Positions 25,581-32,323 of a stretch of DNA of 32,323 nt are shown here, one piece after another. The DNA is from Planctomycetota bacterium (GTDB lineage: Bacteria; Planctomycetota; Planctomycetia; Pirellulales; UBA1268): assembly GCA_014238855.1 (NCBI GenBank), contig JABAAH010000020.1, positions 11,592 through 43,914 on the forward strand. Direction: 5' to 3'. The position numbers and the translations under genes are program-made. Under the pieces are notes generated by a model. That model made no database searches. It was not told the origin of the DNA and saw nothing but the letters and a program-made list of their open reading frames with translations. Every line of letters begins with the position of its first letter. Position 1 is the first letter of the stretch.

Positions 25581-28500
25581 ATCACACTGTCAGTTCTCTC
25601 TGGGCCGCTGTGTCATTAGCTCGTCGTGATCTTCTCGAATTTTTAAGAGACCGAAGAACTGTTGCTGTCACGCTCCTGTTACCAATGATCACTTATCCAT
25701 TGGTCGCTCTTTCGAGTTCTCTTGGTGTTCGGACAGGCCTACAAACTACTGCAGAGCAACAGTCAGCCACACCGCTTTCACTTGTTCTCAGTGGACCTGA
25801 ATCTCCTCGTTTAGCTACCCGTCTTGGAATGATTCTTTTAGACGCTAAAGAGAATCCTCCGCCCGGATGGCCCAGCGACGTCTTCGCTGAGATTGAACCA
25901 TCTGAGAAAGCAAAGCAACTGCTTGATTCTGGAAAAGTTGATTTATGGATTGACGTGCCAGAAGGATTTACACAACAGCTTACAGGGTCCAACACGATTG
26001 ATCTGACTGCCCATGTCTCAGACAAATACCCTGCAAGTAGCAAAACTCGGGACCAGTTTGAGTCACTCATTCAGAGTTTTGCGACTCAGATTCGTGAGGA
26101 ACGAATGGAACTCGCAGAAGTTCCACGCAGTTTGTTCAACCCCATCAAATTAATATTCGAGGGCAAGGAACCTGAGGTAGTGATTGCTGATCGAAGAATC
26201 ATTGCGCCGGTCTTAGGAGCAATACTCGTGCTTCTCGCCGTGTTAACAATGACTGGATCATTTTATCCAGCAATTGATGCCATTGCTGGTGAGAAAGAGC
26301 GGGGCACAATTGAGACACTTCTCATCGTCCCATGCCGCACACAAGATATTGTGTTTGGAAAATTCCTTGCCATTTTTGGTGTGACACTCGCCACGCTCGC
26401 AGCAAACGTGATTTCGATTCTTCTGACAATCCTTGTCTCCTTGCGATATTTTCCTGATGGTTCTGCAGAGTATTATTTACAAAATATTGGGCGAGGAGCC
26501 TTCGTTACACTTATTTCATTTATCGGTCTTTCTTCCGTCGCATCAGCGATGAGCCTCGCTGTCACAACTGCTTCAAAAAGCGTGAAGGAAGCACAAAATA
26601 CGCTTACACCTGTGATCCTTCTTATCAGTGCACTCGCCGGCATATCGCTTCTGCCGGGCATCAGCATCAATGGTTTTGTACCTGCAGTACCTTTTACGGG
26701 GCAGATAGTTGTTTCTCAGGATGCCTTAACGCCACCACCAACAGAACAACAGCCTAATACTCATGACGATCAAATCTCTTCGTCGCGGGAAATGACAAAA
26801 CCAATTGCTGGGATCGCACCTCTGCTCATGACGATGCTCTCAAGTGTTGCCGTTACCTGGGTGCTTCTTCGTGGAACGGCAGCAATGCTCACTGACGAAG
26901 ATATCCTATTTCGTGGTCCAGATGCAGCAAGTGGTTTTGCACGTCCAGCCCCCCGACTTGTCCCTGGTGTCATTCACGGCGGTCTTGCGCTTGCCGTTGG
27001 CCTTGCTGGTCTTTGGTACGTTCAAGGAATTAGTCCTGCAAATATTGTATTAGCGATACCTGCACAACAGTTAGCAGTTATTGCTCCTCTTGCAATGCTT
27101 CTTTGGTGGCAGCGGGTCAACATACAAAGAACATTCTCTCTTTCTTGGCCTGGTGCTGGATCAGCCTGGTCTTCTTGTCTTGGAGGTCTAAGCGCACTGC
27201 TAGGTGGCATTTTGACAGGAGGAGGGTTTTTTATTCTTGGTGCCGCCGTTCTTTTACAGCTCACTAGCATTGAGATGTCACCAGCCATGAAACAACTCTC
27301 CGAGAAAATTCTTTCTCTGATGCTTGATCAACCTTGGTGGCTAGCATGGATATTGATTGCAATACTCCCAGCATGCCTAGAGGAACTACTCTTTCGAGGC
27401 TGGGTACTTTCTGCGTTTTGTGGTGAAAAACCTGGCACACAAAGGATGGCTCTCGCTGTCTTTGCACAAGCGATCTGCTTTGCGCTCTTTCATCTTCTAC
27501 CAGAGCGCATGCCACAAACATTTCTACTTGGAATCGCACTCGGCACAATTGTACTTCTTACGAAAAGTATCTACCCAGCAATTCTTTGCCATGTCGCGAA
27601 TAATTCAATGCCACTCATTCTTCTTTTTATGACTGGTATCCAAGACAAAGAATCTCTGCCCAGTTCAGCAACAACCGATGCAATGAACCTATCAATACCA
27701 CCCCTCGCTATTGTGGCTGCGGGTGGAGTTGTTGTACTCGGAACCATTCTACTTATTGTTTCGCAAAGGCTCCGAATAAAGCATTCATTAGGAGGAGTTG
27801 CTGCCATACTTTTAGTAGCTGTTCTTTGTCAGCTAAATGATCCGATGAGTCATCTGCAAGCACAGGAGCCAGCTTCAACAGAAACAGTTAATCCCTTACG
27901 GGTTGCAGTTTTTCCTTTAAAAGGCCTTGCAGAGTATCAGGGAGATTCACCTCGTGGCTACTCAATTGATCTTTGGAAGGAGCTGTCGAAGCGTACTGGA
28001 GAAACCACACAATATGTTGAAATATCATCAATTGAAAAACTCTTTGATGCAACCCGAAACGGTGACATTGATGTGCTGCTTGGTCCACTCGCAGTGACAG
28101 AGCAACGAGAAAAGCTTGTTGACTTCACACACCCAGTCGTGCATTCAGGACTACAGATTGCTGTCTCCCGCGATCATGACGGTCGGCTTCTCACAGCCCT
28201 CACGAATTTAATCTCGTGGGAATTAGTCACCATCCTTGCAAGCGTTATCGGAACGATGATTCTGACTGGACACCTTCTCTGGCTCTTTGAACGACGCCAT
28301 AACGCAGTATCGTTTCCAACCCCATATCCACGTGGTGTTTGGGAAGCTGTGTGGTGGAGCGTGAGTACGATCATTACCGGTGGCTGTGAAAATAAAGTGA
28401 TCTCAACAGTAACTGGACGGTTTATTGCAGTCACCTGGATGATTGGTGGTATCGTGCTCGTTGCCCTGCTCACGAGTACACTCACCACCACCATGACAGT

Positions 28501-28888
28501 TGATCAGGTAACCGGTGCCGTACGTAGCCCTCGTGACCTCTTTGGCAAAACAGTGGCTTGCCAGGAAGGCGGAGTCGTTATTAATGCCGTGAAAGAGTAC
28601 GGAGGCAACCCTGTCCTGTACCCAAACATTGAAACGATGATGGCTGCTGTTTCAAGTGATGAATGTGATGCACTCGTCTCTGAGTCACACACACTCATGC
28701 TTGCTTTGCATACTTCCAAACCCAATGAACTTCGACTCATTCCCGGCATCTTTAATTCTTTTGACTTCGCACTTGCACTCCCACAAGGGAGTACGCTTCG
28801 TGAACCGCTCAATAATGCAATTCTGCAAATGCGGGAAACAGGAATACTTGATGATCTTAAAGAGCGTTGGTTCGGTGAATATCATTAA
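25577..28888 (+). CDS. Three-part fusion: ABC-2 permease, CPBP membrane protease, GluR0-like ligand-gated channel
   Basis: This is one 1103-residue frame. Residues 1-440 are a NatB-like ABC-2 permease: TM at 28-50, a periplasmic domain at 55-205, then several TMs, with the coupling motif GEKERGTIETLL (238-249). Residues 465-690 are a CPBP (CAAX-like) intramembrane protease with all motifs: EELLFR (602-607), FALFH (635-639) and HVANN (672-676). Permease-CPBP fusions occur in Planctomycetes. Residues 708-752 form two TMs. Residues 774-1103 match a prokaryotic glutamate-receptor-like channel: S1 lobe (774-875, LGPLAVTEQREKLVDFTHP with the ligand-carboxylate Arg844), TM at 880-903, pore WWSVSTIITGGCENK (926-940), TM at 949-970, and S2 lobe (985-1103, GKTVACQEGG). 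No in-frame start codon precedes the channel's signal-like segment, so a separate product is unlikely. The function of the whole is unknown. Confidence 0.88.
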   Translation: MNHTVSSLWAAVSLARRDLLEFLRDRRTVAVTLLLPMITYPLVALSSSLGVRTGLQTTAEQQSATPLSLVLSGPESPRLATRLGMILLDAKENPPPGWPSDVFAEIEPSEKAKQLLDSGKVDLWIDVPEGFTQQLTGSNTIDLTAHVSDKYPASSKTRDQFESLIQSFATQIREERMELAEVPRSLFNPIKLIFEGKEPEVVIADRRIIAPVLGAILVLLAVLTMTGSFYPAIDAIAGEKERGTIETLLIVPCRTQDIVFGKFLAIFGVTLATLAANVISILLTILVSLRYFPDGSAEYYLQNIGRGAFVTLISFIGLSSVASAMSLAVTTASKSVKEAQNTLTPVILLISALAGISLLPGISINGFVPAVPFTGQIVVSQDALTPPPTEQQPNTHDDQISSSREMTKPIAGIAPLLMTMLSSVAVTWVLLRGTAAMLTDEDILFRGPDAASGFARPAPRLVPGVIHGGLALAVGLAGLWYVQGISPANIVLAIPAQQLAVIAPLAMLLWWQRVNIQRTFSLSWPGAGSAWSSCLGGLSALLGGILTGGGFFILGAAVLLQLTSIEMSPAMKQLSEKILSLMLDQPWWLAWILIAILPACLEELLFRGWVLSAFCGEKPGTQRMALAVFAQAICFALFHLLPERMPQTFLLGIALGTIVLLTKSIYPAILCHVANNSMPLILLFMTGIQDKESLPSSATTDAMNLSIPPLAIVAAGGVVVLGTILLIVSQRLRIKHSLGGVAAILLVAVLCQLNDPMSHLQAQEPASTETVNPLRVAVFPLKGLAEYQGDSPRGYSIDLWKELSKRTGETTQYVEISSIEKLFDATRNGDIDVLLGPLAVTEQREKLVDFTHPVVHSGLQIAVSRDHDGRLLTALTNLISWELVTILASVIGTMILTGHLLWLFERRHNAVSFPTPYPRGVWEAVWWSVSTIITGGCENKVISTVTGRFIAVTWMIGGIVLVALLTSTLTTTMTVDQVTGAVRSPRDLFGKTVACQEGGVVINAVKEYGGNPVLYPNIETMMAAVSSDECDALVSESHTLMLALHTSKPNELRLIPGIFNSFDFALALPQGSTLREPLNNAILQMRETGILDDLKERWFGEYH

Positions 28889-29014
28889 AGTAACAATCAA
28901 CAAGAAGCGTGGGCTATCTTCTTAAAGCAATGATGTCGATTCAGAAAAATATCACGTCACACTCATTTTGACACTATTCTGCGTAAGCATGGGCAAGCAA
29001 ACGACATGCTTTCA

Positions 29015-29041
29015 GTGAAGAATTTTTCTACTTCACAGGAA
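29015..29041 (+). promoter_or_regulatory. Hairpin next to the sulfatase ribosome binding site
   Basis: GTGAAG (29015-29020) and CTTCAC (29031-29036) form a 6-bp stem directly followed by the SD-like AGGAA (29037-29041), eight bases before the ATG. It may insulate or expose the ribosome binding site, or may have no role. Confidence 0.35.
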
Positions 29042-29049
29042 CGTCCATT

Positions 29050-30804
29050 ATGAAAATCTTATATTGCCTTCTGCTTGCTTTGGTGTGTGCTGTAGGACCA
29101 ATACAAGCAGTCGCACAAACCTCACGTCCAAATGTCATTGTGATCATGACCGATGACCAGGGATACGGTGACATAGGGTGTCATGGCAATCCAATCATAA
29201 AAACTCCTTGCATTGACCGCCTGCATGAGGAATCTCTTCGACTCACAAATTTCCATGTCAGCCCCTACTGTACTCCAACCCGTGCTGCGCTCATGACGGG
29301 TCGATATCCTGCTCGTACCGGTGCGTACAGAACAAGTAGTGGCCGTACGATGCTCCATCGTGATGAAAAAACAATTGCAAATATTTTTTCAAATGCTGGG
29401 TATTCCACTGGCATGATTGGAAAATGGCATCTTGGAGATAACGCACCACACCGTCCACAAGACCGTGGGTTCCAAGAGGTTCTCTGGCATCGCGGTGGAG
29501 GGATCGGTCAGGCTTCCGACTACTACGGCAATGATTACTTTGACGACACCTATGAACGAAACGGTGTCTTTGAGAAATTCACTGGGTATTGCACAGATAT
29601 TTGGTTTCACGAAGCAAAAACATTTATTGAACGTCATCAAAAAGAACCATTTTTTTTATATCTCGCAACCAATGCCCCACATGGTCCATACCGTGTCGCT
29701 CCAAAGTGGAGTGAACCATATCGTGGATCAGTTCTTTGGAAAAATGGTGCTAACTTTTATGGAATGATTGCAAATATTGATCACAATCTTGGATTGCTGC
29801 GTCAACACCTCAAAGATTTGGATCTTACTGATAATACCATTCTTATTTTTATGACTGACAATGGCACTTCAAACGGCATTACAAAGGGCGACTTGCCGAC
29901 AGGAAGTTTTCGTGGATTTAATGCAAACATGCGTGGCAAAAAATCTACTATCTACGAGGGCGGTCATCGCGTTCCCTGTTTTATTCACTGGCCCACCGGA
30001 GGATTCGATAAAGGAAAAGATTTTCATGGACTGACAGCACATCTTGACATCCTACCTTCGCTACTCGATCTATGTGGCATACCACTGCCAGAGAATCACC
30101 ATCCTGATGGATATTCTTTTGTGGCGAATCTCTATGATTCAAGTCTCCCATCACATCGGCAACATTACATTGCACAACTCCATGGGGGTGCCGGATTTAC
30201 TCACCCCGAGGAACCGTGGGACACGTCATGTGTCTGTAAAGCATCATGGCGACTCGTCAACAGAGATGAACTTTACAATCTCCAAAAAGATCCACTACAA
30301 CTCAAAAATGTTGCGTCAGACAATGCGAAAATTGTGGCTGAGCTGAGGCTTCTCTATGAGCAATTCTGGAATTCCATATCGCCTCGTATGAAACCAGTTG
30401 CAATTGATGTTGGTAGTCCTGCAGAAAACCCAACGAAGCTTTGCTCTCAAGACTGGTACCTGCCAGTTGGAAACCCTCCTTGGAATTTCAGTATGATTAA
30501 TCGGCGGACACCCATAATTGGCCCATGGCATATCATGATCAAACAGGATGGACGCTACCGGATAACATTGCGGCAACAACCTGAACAGGTAACTAAACCA
30601 CTGTTTGCAAAACGGGCATCACTTACAATTGCCGACACAACGTATGAAGCCGATGTACCAGATGGGTCGTCCTACGTTCATTTCACAGTCGATCTGCCCG
30701 CCGGAAAAACTGAACTCATCACACGATTCTGGAACCCAAATGAACCAGAAAGTGGAGCCTACTTTACTGATGTTAAGTTACTAGAGACAACACACGCACC
30801 CTAG
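29050..30804 (+). CDS. Secreted sulfatase (FGly, Cys-type)
   Basis: This 584-residue hydrolase removes sulfate esters, probably from marine sulfated glycans; planctomycetes carry many such enzymes. A signal peptide (MKILYCLLLALVCAVGPIQA, cleavage near A22) directs export. Metal ligands are D35/D36 in MTDDQGYGD. The formylglycine site is CTPTR at 74-78, in CTPTRAALMTGRYPARTG. GKWHLGD, NAPHGPY, MTDNGT and EGGHRVP follow as in S1 sulfatases. From about residue 455 there is a C-terminal beta-sandwich-like region common in planctomycete sulfatases. Activation needs a formylglycine-generating enzyme encoded elsewhere. It stands alone after the ABC operon, 161 bases away. Substrate specificity is not predictable here. 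Confidence 0.95.
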   Translation: MKILYCLLLALVCAVGPIQAVAQTSRPNVIVIMTDDQGYGDIGCHGNPIIKTPCIDRLHEESLRLTNFHVSPYCTPTRAALMTGRYPARTGAYRTSSGRTMLHRDEKTIANIFSNAGYSTGMIGKWHLGDNAPHRPQDRGFQEVLWHRGGGIGQASDYYGNDYFDDTYERNGVFEKFTGYCTDIWFHEAKTFIERHQKEPFFLYLATNAPHGPYRVAPKWSEPYRGSVLWKNGANFYGMIANIDHNLGLLRQHLKDLDLTDNTILIFMTDNGTSNGITKGDLPTGSFRGFNANMRGKKSTIYEGGHRVPCFIHWPTGGFDKGKDFHGLTAHLDILPSLLDLCGIPLPENHHPDGYSFVANLYDSSLPSHRQHYIAQLHGGAGFTHPEEPWDTSCVCKASWRLVNRDELYNLQKDPLQLKNVASDNAKIVAELRLLYEQFWNSISPRMKPVAIDVGSPAENPTKLCSQDWYLPVGNPPWNFSMINRRTPIIGPWHIMIKQDGRYRITLRQQPEQVTKPLFAKRASLTIADTTYEADVPDGSSYVHFTVDLPAGKTELITRFWNPNEPESGAYFTDVKLLETTHAP

Positions 30805-30870
30805 TTCATATCATTATCTCTGCTGGGTCCTAACGGCCTGTAAATATTTCTGTAACTACATTATTCATGA

Positions 30871-30963
30871 CTAGAGACAGCCGGTCGGATCGTAGTAAGG
30901 CCCATCCCATAAAATCTCTTCGTCTATTCCAGTAGCTTTATCTAATCGCCATACCATGTGCAT
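30871..30963 (-). CDS. Possible 30-residue small protein
   Basis: Between the sulfatase and the next plus-strand gene, a minus-strand frame encodes MHMVWRLDKATGIDEEIL followed by WDGPYYDPTGCL and a stop. The residue use (paired acidics, WDGPYYDPTG turn) looks like real protein rather than noise, and nothing overlaps it on the other strand. A stop codon lies eight codons upstream, so it cannot be much longer. No good Shine-Dalgarno sequence is seen. It could be a short conserved planctomycete protein or the surviving tail of a larger gene. I do not recognise a function. Confidence 0.35.
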   Translation of the reverse strand: MHMVWRLDKATGIDEEILWDGPYYDPTGCL

Positions 30964-30997
30964 CTTTTCATTCCAAATGCCTTAGACTGTATCGCTC

Positions 30998-32215
30998 GTG
31001 CAAACTGTGACTGAAAATGCCACCGATTCACCGACTAGAAAATCTTCTAGTCATTCACTCGATGCAAGCCTCGGTTGCATCGGCATCGGAATTGCAACAG
31101 CCAGCTTTATTCACATGCTCTCCTTTCCGTGGTGGATGAGCACGATCACCGGGCAACTACTTCTGGCAGCAACCTTGGTTCTTCTTTTTTTTCCACGATC
31201 TATTCTTGCCCTCTGTCTTTTTCTTCTCTCCAGTCTCATGTTCTGGTTCCAAAGACTTCCCTTTGTGCCGAATCACATCTTTTTTGAAATGCTCATTCAT
31301 GCCTCCATGATAGGTACAGTTCTTGCCGTCACTGCATGTAACTGGAAAAAGCATCTATCGCCTGTCGAACTCCGTGCAGCAATTTATGAACAGATGAGAC
31401 CTGTCATAATGGGTTCCCTAATCATCATGTATCTATTCACTGTGCTTCATAAGCTGAACTGGGATTTTCTGAATCCTGCGGTCAGTTGTGCTGTGTCCAT
31501 GCACAAAGAGCTCGCTGCATCAGTGCCTATCATTCCATCAAGCGAATGGACACAATGGCCGACGATCATTGGGACACTCCTCATTGAGCTTGCCATTCCA
31601 ATTGGTCTATGGTGGCGCCGAACGCGAGTTCCTGCTGTTATCCTAGGACTTCTTTTTCACTGGTTTCTTGCGCTGCATCCACATGGTGGAATTTACAGCT
31701 TTTCACATCTGCTCTATGCACTATACGCCGTATTCCTTTTTTCATCTCAAGAAGACCCATTTCGTACCTGGCAAAAAATACCGAAGCTTGGCGTCCTTGC
31801 TGCAAAATTAGCTGGAGTTTTCATCTTTGGTACTGCATGCTTTTTACAGATTCGTGCTTATAAAAATGGTGGTAATTTTTTAACTGTAAATGCAATTGGT
31901 TTTTATACATGGATTTTATTTGCTACGTGGCAAGTAGCGACATACGCGCCGACTCTTGTAAAGATGGGCTGGCGAAATTCTCCATCACCGACACTTCGTC
32001 CCATCAGTATCCTCTGGATATTTCCGGTTCTTGTCTTTCTAAATGGATCCTGTCCGTATCTCAGCCTCAAGACGACGACCGCTTTTTCGATGTTTTCAAA
32101 CATCAGAACCGAAGGCACAGGCAACAATCATCTTTTCATGCCTCGACTCAAGCTCTTTCAGTATCAGGATGAACTTGTTGAAATTCTTGAATCAAATACC
32201 AAATATAAAATCTAA
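30998..32215 (+). CDS. Polytopic membrane protein, HTTM-like
   Basis: This 405-residue protein has about ten hydrophobic segments spread from residue 25 to 350. The segment YLFTVLHKLNWDFLNPAVSCA, with a His-Lys pair at a membrane edge, and the later LLFHWFLALHPHGGIYSFSHLLYALYAVFLF resemble HTTM/DoxX-type membrane proteins, some of which are related to vitamin K-dependent carboxylase. The C-terminus carries a distinctive AFSMFSNIRTEGTGNNHLFMPRL stretch that looks conserved. The start is GTG at 30998 with no clear Shine-Dalgarno sequence, and a hydrophilic N-terminus of about 25 residues precedes the first TM. No partner gene identifies a substrate. The assignment to HTTM is tentative; the membrane nature is clear. 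Confidence 0.7.
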   Translation: MQTVTENATDSPTRKSSSHSLDASLGCIGIGIATASFIHMLSFPWWMSTITGQLLLAATLVLLFFPRSILALCLFLLSSLMFWFQRLPFVPNHIFFEMLIHASMIGTVLAVTACNWKKHLSPVELRAAIYEQMRPVIMGSLIIMYLFTVLHKLNWDFLNPAVSCAVSMHKELAASVPIIPSSEWTQWPTIIGTLLIELAIPIGLWWRRTRVPAVILGLLFHWFLALHPHGGIYSFSHLLYALYAVFLFSSQEDPFRTWQKIPKLGVLAAKLAGVFIFGTACFLQIRAYKNGGNFLTVNAIGFYTWILFATWQVATYAPTLVKMGWRNSPSPTLRPISILWIFPVLVFLNGSCPYLSLKTTTAFSMFSNIRTEGTGNNHLFMPRLKLFQYQDELVEILESNTKYKI

Positions 32216-32323
32216 ATTTCAATATGCCAAAAACCAATGGGAATGGTGTTGAGGAGCCCACGATTAATCGTTTCATCAACATTGATATTAAACAAACAAT
32301 TTTGAAAATCCTCTTATAAGTGA
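32216..32323. other. Right-edge noncoding sequence
   Basis: The last 108 bases hold only a 31-codon frame (32224-32319) without a ribosome binding site. Nothing else was recognised. Confidence 0.5.

Noticed and set aside
27711-27900. A frameshift or missed stop artificially joining two genes in the 1103-residue protein
   Set aside because: Both alternative frames across the junction contain stops and no good start, while the called frame stays protein-like throughout; raw reads would still be needed to exclude a single-base error.
28968-28990. Promoter for the sulfatase based on TTGACA at 28968
   Set aside because: No acceptable -10 box is found at 15-19 bases spacing.
32224-32319. 31-codon frame at the right edge
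   Set aside because: It has no ribosome binding site, is AT-rich, and has no recognisable sequence.

Overview
The window looks like chromosomal DNA of a planctomycete, most likely a marine Pirellulales-type organism. The lineage signals are a PVC-type heme-binding dehydrogenase with two CxxCH sites, a DUF2617-like protein, an FGly-type sulfatase with a C-terminal beta-sandwich, the alternative GlmU-like nucleotidyltransferase, and a tRNA set apart from any rRNA. Most starts have weak or no Shine-Dalgarno sequence. The GC content is moderate. No integrase, transposase, CRISPR array or prophage gene was seen.

Layout. 1-3217: 3' part of a large secreted heme-binding dehydrogenase, open at the left edge. 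3238-3320: tRNA-Leu(CAA), minus strand. 3407-6799: GlmU-like protein, metF, then a convergent response regulator and a DUF2617 protein on the minus strand. 6800-7748: a long gene-poor, partly AT-rich stretch holding a candidate structured RNA. 7749-11125: a tight folK(-dNK)/panC/lgt/CDGSH operon. 11126-11522: a second structured intergenic region. 11523-15291: an RND/MMPL exporter overlapping an RlmI-type rRNA methyltransferase. 15314-17311 (minus): ilvN, ilvC and a small conserved-looking hypothetical gene. 17617-20898: the classic translation block rpsB-tsf-pyrH-frr. 20939-28888: six almost overlapping genes encoding three ABC exporter ATPase/permease pairs. 29050-32215: a secreted sulfatase, a possible 30-residue small gene on the minus strand, and a polytopic HTTM-like membrane protein.

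The most unusual element is the last gene of the ABC operon (25577-28888, 1103 aa). One uninterrupted reading frame joins a NatB-like ABC-2 permease, a CPBP intramembrane protease with all three active-site motifs, and a complete GluR0-like ligand-gated channel: S1 lobe, TM, pore loop, TM, S2 lobe. The pore signature is not the potassium-channel one. The junction contains a signal-peptide-like segment with no usable start codon. This suggests a genuine fusion that puts a periplasmic ligand sensor/ion channel, a membrane protease and an ATP-driven exporter on one chain, with its ATPase encoded by the overlapping upstream gene. No function for the whole assembly is known to me.

Other points: FolK carries a C-terminal deoxynucleoside-kinase-like domain whose P-loop has lost its lysine; a galactose-binding-like domain is nested inside the dehydrogenase propeller; and several intergenic inverted repeats may be RNA structures.
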